A stretch of 64,000 nucleotides of DNA from Erythrobacter sp. YT30 (lineage in GTDB: Bacteria; Pseudomonadota; Alphaproteobacteria; Sphingomonadales; Sphingomonadaceae). Each line of letters starts with the position of its first letter. Within the stretch, counting starts at the first letter, position 1. The DNA lies in the NCBI RefSeq assembly GCF_001542875.1, contig NZ_LMAF01000002.1:310001-374000 (forward strand). The letters run 5' to 3'. This document shows positions 1 through 9,417 of this stretch, piece by piece. The translations under genes and the position numbers were made by a program. The notes beneath the pieces were generated by a model, which saw only the letters and a list, made by a program, of their open reading frames with translations, made no database searches and was not told where the DNA came from.

Positions 1-1709
1 GTCCCATCTACGCCCGCGTTCAAGCTGACGTAGCAATAGATGCCCTGCCCCTTGATATCATGCGGATATCCGACCACCGCGGCCTCTGCGACCTGACTGT
101 GCAGGACGAGCGCGCTTTCCACTTCGGCCGTGCCCATGCGGTGTCCAGACACGTTGATGACATCGTCCACCCGGCCCGTGATCCAGTAATACCCATCCTC
201 ATCGCGGCGGCAACCATCGCCGGTGAAATACTTGCCTTTGTACGTCGCGAAATAGGTCTGCTCGAACCGGGCGTGATCGCCATAGACGGTGCGCGCTTGT
301 CCCGGCCAACTGGCGGTGATGCACAGATTTCCGCTCGTCGCACCTTCAAGCGGGTTACCCTCATTATCGACAAGCTGGGGCTGAATGCCAAAGAAGGGCA
401 GCCCGGCACTCCCCGGTTTCATATCGTGCGCTGCGGGAAGCGTCGTGATCATGTGGCCGCCCGTTTCGGTCTGCCACCAAGTGTCGATGATCGGGCAGCG
501 CCCCTCACCCACCACATCGTGATACCAACGCCACGCTTCTGGATTGATCGGTTCGCCCACCGTCCCGAGCAGCCGTAGCGAAGAACGGTCGCGGCTGGTC
601 ACGAACTCATCGCCTTCGCGCATCAACGCGCGGATAGCCGTGGGCGCGGTGTAGATGATATTGACCTTGTGCTTGTCGACCACATCCCAGAAGCGGCCAT
701 GATCGGGGTAATTGGGCACGCCTTCAAACACGACCTGCGCCGCGCCGTTGATGAGCGGTCCATAGGTGACATAGGAATGGCCAGTGACCCAGCCGATATC
801 GGCGGTGCACCAGAACACTTCGCCCGGTGAATAGTCGAACGTGTAGTGGACTGTGGTCGCCACCCAAACGCCGTAACCGCCAGTGGTATGAAGTACGCCC
901 TTGGGCTTTCCGGTTGAACCGGAAGTGTAGAGGATGAACAGCGGGTCTTCTGCTGCCATGGGTTCGCACGGCACATTGGCCTCGGTCGCAACGTCGTGGA
1001 ACCAGTGATCGCGTCCTCCGGCCATCGCCACATCGCCGCCCGTGTGCTTCACCACCAGAACGCCATCCACATCGGTTCCGTCAATCGCCAAGGCTGCATC
1101 GACATTGGCTTTCAAGGGGATGGGTTTGCCGCCGCGCACGCCTTCATCGGCGGTGATGACAAATCGGCTTTCGCAATCGGTGATGCGGCCAGCGAGAGCC
1201 TCTGGAGAGAAGCCACCAAACACCACCGAATGCACAGCCCCGATCCGCGCGCAGGCCAGCATGGCTGTAACGCCTTCCAACACCATCGGCATATAGAGCG
1301 TGACGCGGTCGCCCTTTTTGATGCCCATCGCTTTCAGTGCATTGGCCATGCGGAGGGTTTCAGCCAGCAGCTCGGAATAGGTGAGCGAACGCGGCGGAGC
1401 ATTCGGATCATCCGCTTCAAAAATCAGGGCAGTGTTCTCGCCCCGCCCTCCTGCCACGTGGCGATCGACAGCGTTGTGACACAGGTTCAATTTGCCATCT
1501 TCGAACCACTTGATGTTGACCGGATCGTAAGACCAATTGCCGCCTTTGGTGGGGGCGCTTACCCAGTCGAGCCGTTTTGCCTGCTCCAGCCAAAAGGCAT
1601 CAGGATCATTGACCGAATGAGCGTACATCTCGCGATACTGATCAGCCGTGCAATGCGCGGCCCCGCTGTTCGCAGGTCGCGTCACAAATTCGCTTGATGC
1701 CTCTGCCAT
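1..1709 (-). CDS. acs: Acetyl-CoA synthetase, C-terminus cut by window edge
   Basis: This enzyme activates acetate with ATP and CoA to acetyl-CoA through an acetyl-adenylate, in the cytoplasm. The minus-strand frame reads from ATG at 1709 ([12 protein letters not shown]) to the window edge, about 569 of the usual 640-660 residues. Visible family motifs are the adenylate-forming P-loop [11 protein letters not shown], then [25 protein letters not shown], and the hinge region with [18 protein letters not shown] and [13 protein letters not shown]. The C-terminal lysine that is acetylated in this family would lie outside the window. A purine-rich stretch (GAGAGAGGG) precedes the start. The gene is divergent from the csaA-like gene at 1837. 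The call is based on motif reading and is secure. Confidence 0.95.
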   Translation of the reverse strand, partial: MAEASSEFVTRPANSGAAHCTADQYREMYAHSVNDPDAFWLEQAKRLDWVSAPTKGGNWSYDPVNIKWFEDGKLNLCHNAVDRHVAGGRGENTALIFEADDPNAPPRSLTYSELLAETLRMANALKAMGIKKGDRVTLYMPMVLEGVTAMLACARIGAVHSVVFGGFSPEALAGRITDCESRFVITADEGVRGGKPIPLKANVDAALAIDGTDVDGVLVVKHTGGDVAMAGGRDHWFHDVATEANVPCEPMAAEDPLFILYTSGSTGKPKGVLHTTGGYGVWVATTVHYTFDYSPGEVFWCTADIGWVTGHSYVTYGPLINGAAQVVFEGVPNYPDHGRFWDVVDKHKVNIIYTAPTAIRALMREGDEFVTSRDRSSLRLLGTVGEPINPEAWRWYHDVVGEGRCPIIDTWWQTETGGHMITTLPAAHDMKPGSAGLPFFGIQPQLVDNEGNPLEGATSGNLCITASWPGQARTVYGDHARFEQTYFATYKGKYFTGDGCRRDEDGYYWITGRVDDVINVSGHRMGTAEVESALVLHSQVAEAAVVGYPHDIKGQGIYCYVSLNAGVDG

Positions 1710-1836
1710 TCCTCTGCCCTCTCTCGGATTTCTTTTGTTGAGAAAGAGTGTGCCTGCGGCGAGCAGCAATTTCCAGATGAATCTATGGGCGTGTTTGAGC
1801 TTGCGACAAATCGGCGAGGCTCTATCCCGTTGAGCC

Positions 1837-2172
1837 ATGGAACAAACCACATTTGACACTTTCATGGCCGTCGACATCCGCGCTGGCACCGTGGTTGAGG
1901 CAGAGCCGTTTCCCGAAGCGCGCAAGCCTGCGATCAAGCTGGTGGTGGATTTTGGGGCCGATATCGGGCGAAAGAAAAGCTCAGCCCAGATCACCGATCA
2001 TTATTCGCCTGAGGAATTGTTGGGACGCAAAGTGATGGCGGTCGTCAATTTCCCGCCGCGCCAGATCGGTCCGTTCATGTCTGAAGTGCTGGTGCTTGGC
2101 TTTCCGGACGAAGATGGCGCGATTGTGCTCGCGGCACCGGGGGATGTGCCGGATGGAGCACGGCTAGCTTGA
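1837..2172 (+). CDS. csaA: CsaA-like tRNA-binding-fold protein
   Basis: A 111-residue protein that fits CsaA, a small dimeric OB-fold protein related to the tRNA-binding domain of methionyl-tRNA synthetase and described as an export-related chaperone in Bacillus. The sequence opens with the family pattern [19 protein letters not shown], followed by [15 protein letters not shown], then AQITDHY and the closing stretch [19 protein letters not shown]. The length matches the family. No strong Shine-Dalgarno sequence is visible before the ATG. Its last nine bases overlap the end of the convergent small membrane protein at 2164. The family is confident; the exact cellular role in this organism is not known. 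Confidence 0.9.
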   Translation: MEQTTFDTFMAVDIRAGTVVEAEPFPEARKPAIKLVVDFGADIGRKKSSAQITDHYSPEELLGRKVMAVVNFPPRQIGPFMSEVLVLGFPDEDGAIVLAAPGDVPDGARLA

Positions 2173-2451
2173 GAATAGCCAGCGAAGGCCCCTGAAAATC
2201 CAAAATAATAGGCCAGCAAAAGCAACCGCCATGAGGGTTGTCGCTACGACATATTCTGCAATCCAGATGTACCGTTTTGACTTTTTCTCTCTTAGCGCTG
2301 CTTCGAGGTCAGAGGGATTTCCGATAAGCTGAAGTACCGAGGAGAGAAAGGCGGGCAGCAATGTCCACCAAAACGAAAAGTCACCGCGCTCCGCAAAAAA
2401 TGCGCACGCGAAAGTGGCAAGAATGGCGGCTATGGCGAGGACCATAGCCAT
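2164..2451 (-). CDS. Small membrane protein of unknown function
   Basis: A 95-residue protein with three hydrophobic segments, roughly residues 2-18, 26-43 and 66-88, separated by a charged stretch ([11 protein letters not shown]). I do not recognise the family. Its ATG overlaps the TAA stop of the upstream TPR-sulfotransferase gene in a TAATG arrangement, so the two are probably translationally coupled and functionally linked. The end overlaps the convergent csaA-like gene by nine bases. Topology is read by eye only. Confidence 0.6.
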   Translation of the reverse strand: MAMVLAIAAILATFACAFFAERGDFSFWWTLLPAFLSSVLQLIGNPSDLEAALREKKSKRYIWIAEYVVATTLMAVAFAGLLFWIFRGLRWLFSS

Positions 2452-4412
2452 TAGACCAGACCTCCCAACGCGGTCTTCAGGTCACCCAAGTATGGCTCAA
2501 ACGGTTTCCACGCGCCCTGACCCTTGCGATTGATCGGCTGGCGCACTTGCTCGCTTGATGCGGTGCGCACGGCGCGGTCGGTTTGGTGAAACTTGAGGCA
2601 GGCCTCTTCGAAAGGCACTTCGAGAAAGTCGAGCATGCGCCGCGTCTGCCCTTCAAGATCATCGAGCACATCCTCGTGTTGAACTCGCAGGATCTTGCCG
2701 GGCAGCACCCGATCCCAATGCTCCATCAGATCGACGTAGTCTGCATAGTAACGGCCAATTTCGGTGAGCCCGTAAGTGAACTCCTGCCCCTCGGCAAAGA
2801 GCTGCTTGAAGCCTGAAAAACAGCAATCCATGGGATCACGGCGCGCATCAATGATCTTCGCATTGGGCAGGATCAGGTGGATGAGGCCGATATGCCGGAA
2901 ATTGTTGGGCATCTTATCAATGAAAAACGGCGCGCCTTCGCGGTGAATGCGGGTGTTTTCGATGAAGTCGGCGCCGAATTTCCCGAGCTGCTCTGCCGAT
3001 AAATTGTGCAGCACTTCGGGGTATTGAGATTGTCCTGCCTTGCGACCACGTAGCCTGTGCGCGAGTGCCAAGATATTGGGCAGCTCCAGCGTGCCGTCGA
3101 TCTGCGAATGGCTGGCAAGGATTTGTTCAAGCAGGGTCGATCCGGCACGCGGTAGGCCGAGGATAAAGATCGGATCGGGCGCCTGATGACCCGCACCTTC
3201 ATGCTTTCCGAATAGTTCTGCCGTGCACCATTCCTTTTGCCGCGCGAGTTCCTTCGTCATGGCATCGGCGCTGTAGCGGGTCTGCGCGCGTTTCAACGCA
3301 TTGCCTTCATCGTAGTGGCGGAAACTGGCTTCATAGTCCCCGCGATCTTCGAACCCTTTGCCCAAAGCAAAAGTGAGATGAACGCGGTCCATAAACGCAA
3401 GATCACCGCGCGCAGCCTGGGCTTGCATCGCGGCAAGTTCAGCGTCGCTGAACGTGTAGGTTTTGAGGTTTGCCAAGGCATACCACGCATCCCCGTGGTC
3501 GGGCTTTGCGGCAATGGCGGCGGCGTAACTCGCTTCGGCCTCGGTCCGGTCACCCTTGGTCTTAAGCGCGTGGCCTCGACTTGTGAGGCTGGCGGGATCA
3601 TTGGGCAATTTTTCAAGGACCTGATCGAACAGTTGAAGCCCGCGATCATAGTCACCTGTCTGAATGCATTCGATCGCGAGGCGCGACTGGAACAGCGGAT
3701 TTGCGGGGTCGCGATCATGCAGGAGCTCAGCCTGTTCCTTAGCCTCGGCGGACTTCTGACGGCGGCGCAGAGCATCGATATAGTCTAGCCTCAGCTGTAC
3801 ATCATCCGGCGAAAACTCGACCGCGCTTTCAAGCAGAAATTCCGCATCATCGAGAATTCCAAGCTCAATCCCGATCTTCGCGAGCAAGCGCATCCCTTCG
3901 ACGTTTTTGGGATTTGCGCGCAGGTAGTGGCGGCAGATTTCCTCCGCACGCACCAGCCTGCCTTCGGCCAAATGATTGGTTACCGCCAGCAATTCACGCG
4001 GCAGACCCGCGATCCGCGCGCGTTGTGCCTCGGCTGCTTGCGCTTCGGCAGCCTGCCCCGCTTGCGCGTGCAATCGCGCCTGTTCGCGCCAGCTTGCCTC
4101 GAGCGCCGGGTTGAACCGGGTCGCGCGGATGAAAGCCGGCAAAGCGGCGGCTTCGTCTCCGCGAGCAAGCGCCAGATGCCCTTGTTCCTGCCATGCGCGG
4201 CCATATTCAGGCATCGCAGAATGCAGCGCTGTCAGGTGCTCTGCTGCCTCCTCGAACCGCTTCAGATACCGCGCTGCGACCGCGGCCATATAGAGCGCTT
4301 CTCCGTCAGCTGCGTTGTCCGCCAGCACAGCGCGTGCGCCATCCAGGCCAGCCTCAAACTGCCCGGCTTGCAGCGCTTTTTGGACCTGCTTCAATTGCTC
4401 TTCGCGCGACAT
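2451..4412 (-). CDS. TPR-repeat sulfotransferase
   Basis: A 653-residue two-part protein. The first 350 or so residues are tetratricopeptide repeats, with typical alternating Ala/Leu/Tyr patterns such as ALYMAAVAARYLKRFEEAAEHL. The second half is a sulfotransferase-family domain with the 5'-phosphosulfate loop FILGLPRAGSTLLEQIL and a later PAPS-binding segment IIDARRDPMDCCFSGF. It should transfer sulfuryl groups from PAPS to an unknown acceptor, with the TPRs recruiting a partner or substrate. I start at ATG 4412, eight bases after AAGG; a TTG seven codons upstream is possible. It is coupled to the small membrane protein downstream. TPR-sulfotransferases are common in marine Alphaproteobacteria, but their substrates are mostly unknown. 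Confidence 0.85.
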   Translation of the reverse strand: MSREEQLKQVQKALQAGQFEAGLDGARAVLADNAADGEALYMAAVAARYLKRFEEAAEHLTALHSAMPEYGRAWQEQGHLALARGDEAAALPAFIRATRFNPALEASWREQARLHAQAGQAAEAQAAEAQRARIAGLPRELLAVTNHLAEGRLVRAEEICRHYLRANPKNVEGMRLLAKIGIELGILDDAEFLLESAVEFSPDDVQLRLDYIDALRRRQKSAEAKEQAELLHDRDPANPLFQSRLAIECIQTGDYDRGLQLFDQVLEKLPNDPASLTSRGHALKTKGDRTEAEASYAAAIAAKPDHGDAWYALANLKTYTFSDAELAAMQAQAARGDLAFMDRVHLTFALGKGFEDRGDYEASFRHYDEGNALKRAQTRYSADAMTKELARQKEWCTAELFGKHEGAGHQAPDPIFILGLPRAGSTLLEQILASHSQIDGTLELPNILALAHRLRGRKAGQSQYPEVLHNLSAEQLGKFGADFIENTRIHREGAPFFIDKMPNNFRHIGLIHLILPNAKIIDARRDPMDCCFSGFKQLFAEGQEFTYGLTEIGRYYADYVDLMEHWDRVLPGKILRVQHEDVLDDLEGQTRRMLDFLEVPFEEACLKFHQTDRAVRTASSEQVRQPINRKGQGAWKPFEPYLGDLKTALGGLV

Positions 4413-4431
4413 GCACCAAGCCTTAGACAGC

Positions 4432-4466
4432 AAAACGGCGGGCGTGAACCATTGCCACGCCCGCCG
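4432..4466 (-). terminator. Rho-independent terminator after the TonB receptor gene
   Basis: On the minus strand an 11-bp perfect GC-rich stem (arms 4456-4466 and 4436-4446) encloses a 9-base loop and is followed directly by TTTT. It lies 22 bases beyond the receptor stop codon, as expected for an intrinsic terminator, and separates that gene from the TPR-sulfotransferase gene. Confidence 0.8.
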
Positions 4467-4488
4467 CTTTGAATTGGGTCAATCCGAC

Positions 4489-7158
4489 TTAGTAGTCGAA
4501 CGTCACACGCATACCCACCGTCAGCGGACGGTTGGTGATGATGCGTTCGCGATCGTTGCCGAAAATGCCCGAAATTTCCGCGCGCTCATCAGAGAGGTTC
4601 TCACCGAACACTTCAAAGCGCCATTGATCGGATTTCACGCCCATCGACAGGTCAAACACCGTGTAGCTATCAAGCTCGATATTGTTGATCGCAATGATAT
4701 CGGTGAATTTGGATGCCGAATACGTGACTTGCGGCTGGATATACGCCTCAAGCGTGCTCGACAGGTCCCACTCATAACGAGCGCGCGCATTCCCCTGGAA
4801 GTTCGGCGCATAGGCAAGCTCGCTGCCCAGGATCACGTCGTTGGTCGGGATCAGGATATCCGTGACCTCAGTATCAAGGATCGAAAACGCGCCCGAGAAT
4901 GTGAGGCCCGGTGTTGCAAACGGGGCCACGGTGAAGTCCGCCTCAAGCCCGTAGATCTCTGCATCGGCTGCGTTGGATGAGAAGAACAGGTTGGTGATCG
5001 ACGGGTCAAAAATCTGCGTTTGCAGGTTCGTGATATCGACGAAGAAAGCCGAACCGTTAAAGCGCAGCTGGCCATCGATGAGGTCCATCTTCCAGCCGAG
5101 TTCGTAGTTCACCACTTCATCGGTTTCGAGCTCGAATGGCACTACGAATTGCTCGCCGCCAACGACCGGACCCAATGCGCCGCCTGGACGGTTCAGGAAG
5201 CCGGGGCGGAAGCCTTCAGAATAGGTGGCGTAGAACAGCAGATCAGGCGTGGGCGTCAGAGTCACTGTGCCTTTGAAGATCACGCCGCTCGTCTCTGCCA
5301 CATCAGGTGCGCGCACAGCGTTGAACACTTGCTGCGCCTGTGTTGGAGTAAGACCCGCTGCCTCAATATCGGCGAGGGTATCATCCAAATCAAATGTCTG
5401 ACGCAGCGCTGGGTTGCACGATCCGATGAAGGTGAACTGCCCGTCGCCATCGTAAAGATCGCTGATATCGGTACCGAACGCATTCTGATCTTCGGCAGCG
5501 CCAGAGTTACAGAATGATCCGTTGGCAGACCCTTCAAAGTCCACCTCGACATCGTAATAGCGCGCGCCGAATGTCACGGCGAGCAGATCAGGCACGACGT
5601 CAAAGGTTGCTTCACCAAAGATGCCGAATTGCTCGTCAGTCCGGCGAATGTCGTTGCGGAAGATTGTGTCCGCCGGGAACGGTCCGGGATCGGACACAAA
5701 ACCTGACATTTGCGGGAAGTTGGTCGCGAACGGGCCAAAGGGCTGCGCTGCGACATTGCCGGGATAGGCAAAGTCCACGCGCTCTTCGAGGCTGAGGTCA
5801 GAATAGAATGCGCCACCTTGGAAGCGGATGCGCCAATCCTCTGGCGTCGAGAACCGCAATTCCTGCGTGAACACTTCGGTTTTCGAGAAGGAGTTGATGT
5901 AAAGGTTGGGTGGCTGGCACACGCCGCTTGGCGCGGCTGCACCGGGATACGTCACCGAGCCATCACAGATATAGTAGGGCAGATATTGGCCTGCGAACAG
6001 GTAATCGGTATAGTCCGCGCGCTGTTCGCTTTCGCGATCAGTGTAAGCACCGGTGTAGATGATATCGAGGAAGCCAAGGCGCCCTTCGACCGTCCAGCTT
6101 GTGTTCGAGAAATCGTCTTCGAGACGGTCAGCTTCGAAACGCTCAATTTCAAGATCATCGAGCCCGTCCAATTCAGGATCAGCGAAGAAGACGCCGTCTG
6201 ATTCAAGGCTTTGACGCTGGTGAGAGATGTTGACGGTCCAGTCCGGGGTGACTTCCCAAAGCCCGCTCACGCGGAAACCGGCATAGGTCGTGTCGTTGAA
6301 ATTGTCCTCGGCAAGTCCGGCATTGTCTGTCGGCAGGAAGGTCACGCCCGATAGATCGGAAGTCGACTGGAAACCAGCGCGCAGAGCGGAAACGGGTACG
6401 CCATTGGCGCGGACGGTTCCTTCGGGACGAAAACGCGCGCTTTCGCTCAAGTCGCGGGTGCCCTGAACATTGTCGATATAGCCGCCCTGATCGTCAAGAT
6501 AGACGACACCGCGCAGAGCAATCGTGTCGCTAACGGGCACGTTCAGCATCAATTCGCCCTGATAGCTCGTCTCGCCGCCCTTCGTGAAAGAGACACCGGC
6601 AGAACCGCTTGCATCAAAGCCCGACAGATCAGGCTTGTTGGTGATGAGACGCACAACGCCGGCCTGCGAACTTGCACCAAACAGCGTGCCTTGCGGGCCT
6701 GAGAGAACCTCAATCCGCTCAAGGTCGGCAGCATACACGTCAAGGTTACGGCCGGGCTGGGAAAGGGGTTGATCGTTCAGATAGAGCGCGACGTTAGGGG
6801 CAAGGCCAGCAACTCCGGCAACCGTGATGTTGGGAGTGGTAGAGGCAAGACCGCGAATGTAGATTGTGCTTTGCCCGGGGCCATTGCCGCCCGCTGTCAC
6901 AGTCGGGATCTGGTCAAGGTAATCTTCAAACGTGTCGATGTTGAGTTCATCGAGCTCTTCAGCGCCGATTGCGGCGACCGATACGGGAACATCCTGCAAA
7001 TCCTCGCTGCGACGCTGTGCAGTCACGAGGATTTGGCCGACGCCGCCCTGGCGTTGCTGAGCGGCCGGTTCAGGCTGCGCATTGTCTTGCGCCGCCGCAG
7101 GCGAAACGATTGCGACTGCGAGTGCGCCAAGCGACGCCCCGCTTATATATTTTGACAT
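4489..7158 (-). CDS. TonB-dependent outer-membrane receptor
   Basis: An 889-residue receptor of the sphingomonad TonB-dependent type. It has a signal peptide (MSKYISGASLGALAVAIVS, cleavage near AAAQ), a TonB-box/plug region around residues 40-165 with QILVTAQRRSEDLQDVPVSV, IYIRGLAS and RIEVLSGPQGTLFGASSQAG, and a 22-strand-type barrel ending in the usual aromatic residue (RVTFDY). It should import a ligand across the outer membrane using TonB energy; the substrate cannot be told from sequence. AAGGGG lies seven bases before the ATG. It is a single-gene unit: a 351-base gap precedes it and a strong terminator follows it. The extracellular-loop cysteine pairs (for example ICDG and GVCQ) may be structural. 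Confidence 0.92.
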   Translation of the reverse strand: MSKYISGASLGALAVAIVSPAAAQDNAQPEPAAQQRQGGVGQILVTAQRRSEDLQDVPVSVAAIGAEELDELNIDTFEDYLDQIPTVTAGGNGPGQSTIYIRGLASTTPNITVAGVAGLAPNVALYLNDQPLSQPGRNLDVYAADLERIEVLSGPQGTLFGASSQAGVVRLITNKPDLSGFDASGSAGVSFTKGGETSYQGELMLNVPVSDTIALRGVVYLDDQGGYIDNVQGTRDLSESARFRPEGTVRANGVPVSALRAGFQSTSDLSGVTFLPTDNAGLAEDNFNDTTYAGFRVSGLWEVTPDWTVNISHQRQSLESDGVFFADPELDGLDDLEIERFEADRLEDDFSNTSWTVEGRLGFLDIIYTGAYTDRESEQRADYTDYLFAGQYLPYYICDGSVTYPGAAAPSGVCQPPNLYINSFSKTEVFTQELRFSTPEDWRIRFQGGAFYSDLSLEERVDFAYPGNVAAQPFGPFATNFPQMSGFVSDPGPFPADTIFRNDIRRTDEQFGIFGEATFDVVPDLLAVTFGARYYDVEVDFEGSANGSFCNSGAAEDQNAFGTDISDLYDGDGQFTFIGSCNPALRQTFDLDDTLADIEAAGLTPTQAQQVFNAVRAPDVAETSGVIFKGTVTLTPTPDLLFYATYSEGFRPGFLNRPGGALGPVVGGEQFVVPFELETDEVVNYELGWKMDLIDGQLRFNGSAFFVDITNLQTQIFDPSITNLFFSSNAADAEIYGLEADFTVAPFATPGLTFSGAFSILDTEVTDILIPTNDVILGSELAYAPNFQGNARARYEWDLSSTLEAYIQPQVTYSASKFTDIIAINNIELDSYTVFDLSMGVKSDQWRFEVFGENLSDERAEISGIFGNDRERIITNRPLTVGMRVTFDY

Positions 7159-7509
7159 GTATTGCCCCTTTGAGCCTGATTAGGGTCGCGGTGCGGGGTG
7201 CACCAGCGTTACCCAAGAAATGGTCGCGCGCGCGTAGAGAGAAGGGCGCGAACGGCGCTCCGGTTAACAAGCTCTCATAGAGCTGGCCACAGTGGGGCGG
7301 TAAGATTTGCAGAACAAGCGCAGGCTTGTTGCATAATCACAACACTGAAAATGATGTTAAGTCAATTTCAAGTACTCAGATTATCAATTTTGCAACAAGA
7401 AAGAGGATGCGGCATTTTACTTATAGAGTGCGATTTATCAGGCTGAAGTCATCATGAATAGTCAAATGAATGATAATCTATTATGAGGTTTCTCAAATGC
7501 CCGGTGTTC
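7159..7509. other. Intergenic region upstream of the TonB receptor
   Basis: This 351-base gap lies between the BCCT transporter stop and the receptor start, both on the minus strand. The part near 7340-7500 is clearly AT-rich and probably holds the receptor promoter. A short palindrome, ATAATCTATTAT, sits at 7473-7484. No convincing small gene or RNA was seen. The palindrome is too short and too weak a match to be called a Fur site. Confidence 0.4.
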
Positions 7510-9294
7510 TTACTCTGCCGGTGTTACTTTACCGTCCCAGTCCTCACATGCCTGTGCTGTTGTGGGAACACCATGCCGTTTGCGGATGATGTCGAACCAC
7601 ACTGCCTTCACGATGGCGACGCACATCAAAACCAGCACGAACGAAAACGGCAAGGCGCCGATGATCATGGTGATCCGGATCGCCTCGACCCCGCCAACGA
7701 CGAGCATCGACCCGACGATAAAGGCGAGCGCGAGACCCCAGAAAAGGATGTGGTATTTGCGCGATCCCTCATCCTCGCCAGCGCCGTTGATCGTGTTGAT
7801 GATCAGGATTGCGCTATCAGCTGAGGTGACGAGATAGGTCATCAGGAGAACAACGACGAGCGCAGAGACCACCACCATCACTTCTGGGCTGAGCATAAAG
7901 GCCAGCGTTGCGTATAGCTGATCGGCCATGGCCGCGTTGACGATAGCTCCTTCGGCAGCGCCGCTCAATTCAAGATCGATCGCCGTGCCGCCTGCCAAAG
8001 CCATCCAGACAAAGCACATGAGCGAGGGAACCATGGCAACACCGAGGATATATTCGCGAATGGTGCGGCCCCTCGAAATGCGCGCAATAAACATGCCGAC
8101 GAAGGGTGAAAACGCGATCCACCACGCCCAGTAGGATACAGACCAGCCAAGCTGCCAATCGACCAATGCGTCACCCGCTTCGCTACCATCGCGGCTGAAA
8201 AGCGAAAGGGAGAGCCGGGGCAGGTTTACGATGTAATCCCATATGCCAACGCCCAGCAATTGGAGCGCATAAAAGCCCGATCCCACGAGCGCGAATAGAG
8301 CGAGCAGGGCAAAAGACAGCGTCATGTTGATGTTCGAGAGCCATTTGATCCCGCGCCCCACGCCGGACAGCGCGCTGAGCGTGGAGGCTCCCACCAACGC
8401 GATCAGCGCGATGACAACCGCGCTGTTGGATGCGGCATCGCCGTCCATCAGCCATTCGCTTCCCGTAAGCCGGAATAGCCCGGCGACGAATTGCTGCACA
8501 CCCAGCGACATCGTGTAGGCAACGCCCAAAATAGTCGCCACAACCGCGACAACATCGACCGCATGCCCGAAAAAGCCCGACATGTAGCGACCAAACAAGG
8601 GCGCCAGTGCCGATCGGATGGTAAGCGGCAGCCCGCGGCGATGCGCGACATAGCCAATACCAAGTCCCACCAGCGCATAGGTGCACCACGCGCCGAAACC
8701 CCAGTGGAGGAAGGTGTAAAGATAGGCTGGACGCACGTTTTCGGCCGATTGCGCTTCGACCTTGCCTGCAATCACATCGGGATTGGTCACAAAATGCGCG
8801 AGCGGCTCCCCGGTTGAAAAGGTCAGCATGCCAATGCCGATGCCTGCGCCAAACAGCATGGCGAACCAGGAAAAGCGCGAGAATTCTGGCTTTTCACCCG
8901 GCGCCCCCATGCGCAGGGAGCCAACCTTGGGCGTCAGCGCGAGGGCTAACGACACAACAACCAAGCCAGCGACGAGATACACATACCAGCCTGAAAACTG
9001 CGAGATAATGCTCGCATTGGCTGCAGCCAGTGCCTGCTCTGCACTCGCGCCAAAGACATCTTCTGCGCTTGCCCCAAAGATTGTTTCCGACGCTGCCGAA
9101 AACAGCGCCCACAGAATAATCAGCGTGACAATGATCTTGGCCGGGATCGTCACTTCGCGGCTGAACCCATCGTAAAACCCGCGATCATGGGTATCGATCG
9201 GAAGATCGACCATGGGCGGATCAATAGGCAAATCGTCAGGAAAAGTTGTGGCAGCGCGATCGCTGGACATGGAAGCTTCTGTTGTGGCGCTCAT
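7510..9294 (-). CDS. BCCT-family transporter
   Basis: A polytopic inner-membrane transporter of the betaine/carnitine/choline family, about 594 residues. Diagnostic are the glycine-rich helix FGAGIGIGMLTFSTGEPLAHF and the aromatic substrate-binding segment WAWWIAFSPFVGMFIARI followed by SRGRTIREYILG. About twelve hydrophobic segments are visible and the N-terminus is hydrophilic. The family takes up quaternary ammonium or related compounds with sodium or protons, often as osmoprotectants; the exact substrate is not determined. I start at ATG 9294; a TTG six codons upstream has no ribosome-binding site. It lies 123 bases after dabA on the same strand, so it could be co-transcribed, but a functional link to bicarbonate transport is only a guess. 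Confidence 0.9.
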   Translation of the reverse strand: MSATTEASMSSDRAATTFPDDLPIDPPMVDLPIDTHDRGFYDGFSREVTIPAKIIVTLIILWALFSAASETIFGASAEDVFGASAEQALAAANASIISQFSGWYVYLVAGLVVVSLALALTPKVGSLRMGAPGEKPEFSRFSWFAMLFGAGIGIGMLTFSTGEPLAHFVTNPDVIAGKVEAQSAENVRPAYLYTFLHWGFGAWCTYALVGLGIGYVAHRRGLPLTIRSALAPLFGRYMSGFFGHAVDVVAVVATILGVAYTMSLGVQQFVAGLFRLTGSEWLMDGDAASNSAVVIALIALVGASTLSALSGVGRGIKWLSNINMTLSFALLALFALVGSGFYALQLLGVGIWDYIVNLPRLSLSLFSRDGSEAGDALVDWQLGWSVSYWAWWIAFSPFVGMFIARISRGRTIREYILGVAMVPSLMCFVWMALAGGTAIDLELSGAAEGAIVNAAMADQLYATLAFMLSPEVMVVVSALVVVLLMTYLVTSADSAILIINTINGAGEDEGSRKYHILFWGLALAFIVGSMLVVGGVEAIRITMIIGALPFSFVLVLMCVAIVKAVWFDIIRKRHGVPTTAQACEDWDGKVTPAE

Positions 9295-9417
9295 CACTTC
9301 GCGTGTGCGCAATGGATGCGCCAGAACGAAGGCAGGCTCACTTAGGGAGGCGAACCGATATCAAGCCGGAATAGTGCGAGAAGTCTTTCCTATAACGCTT
9401 GCCGCGTATTGCAACCC

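Noticed and set aside
7473..7484. ATAATCTATTAT as a Fur box for the TonB receptor
   Set aside because: Only a 12-base palindrome, more than 310 bases from the start codon, and a poor match to the Fur consensus.
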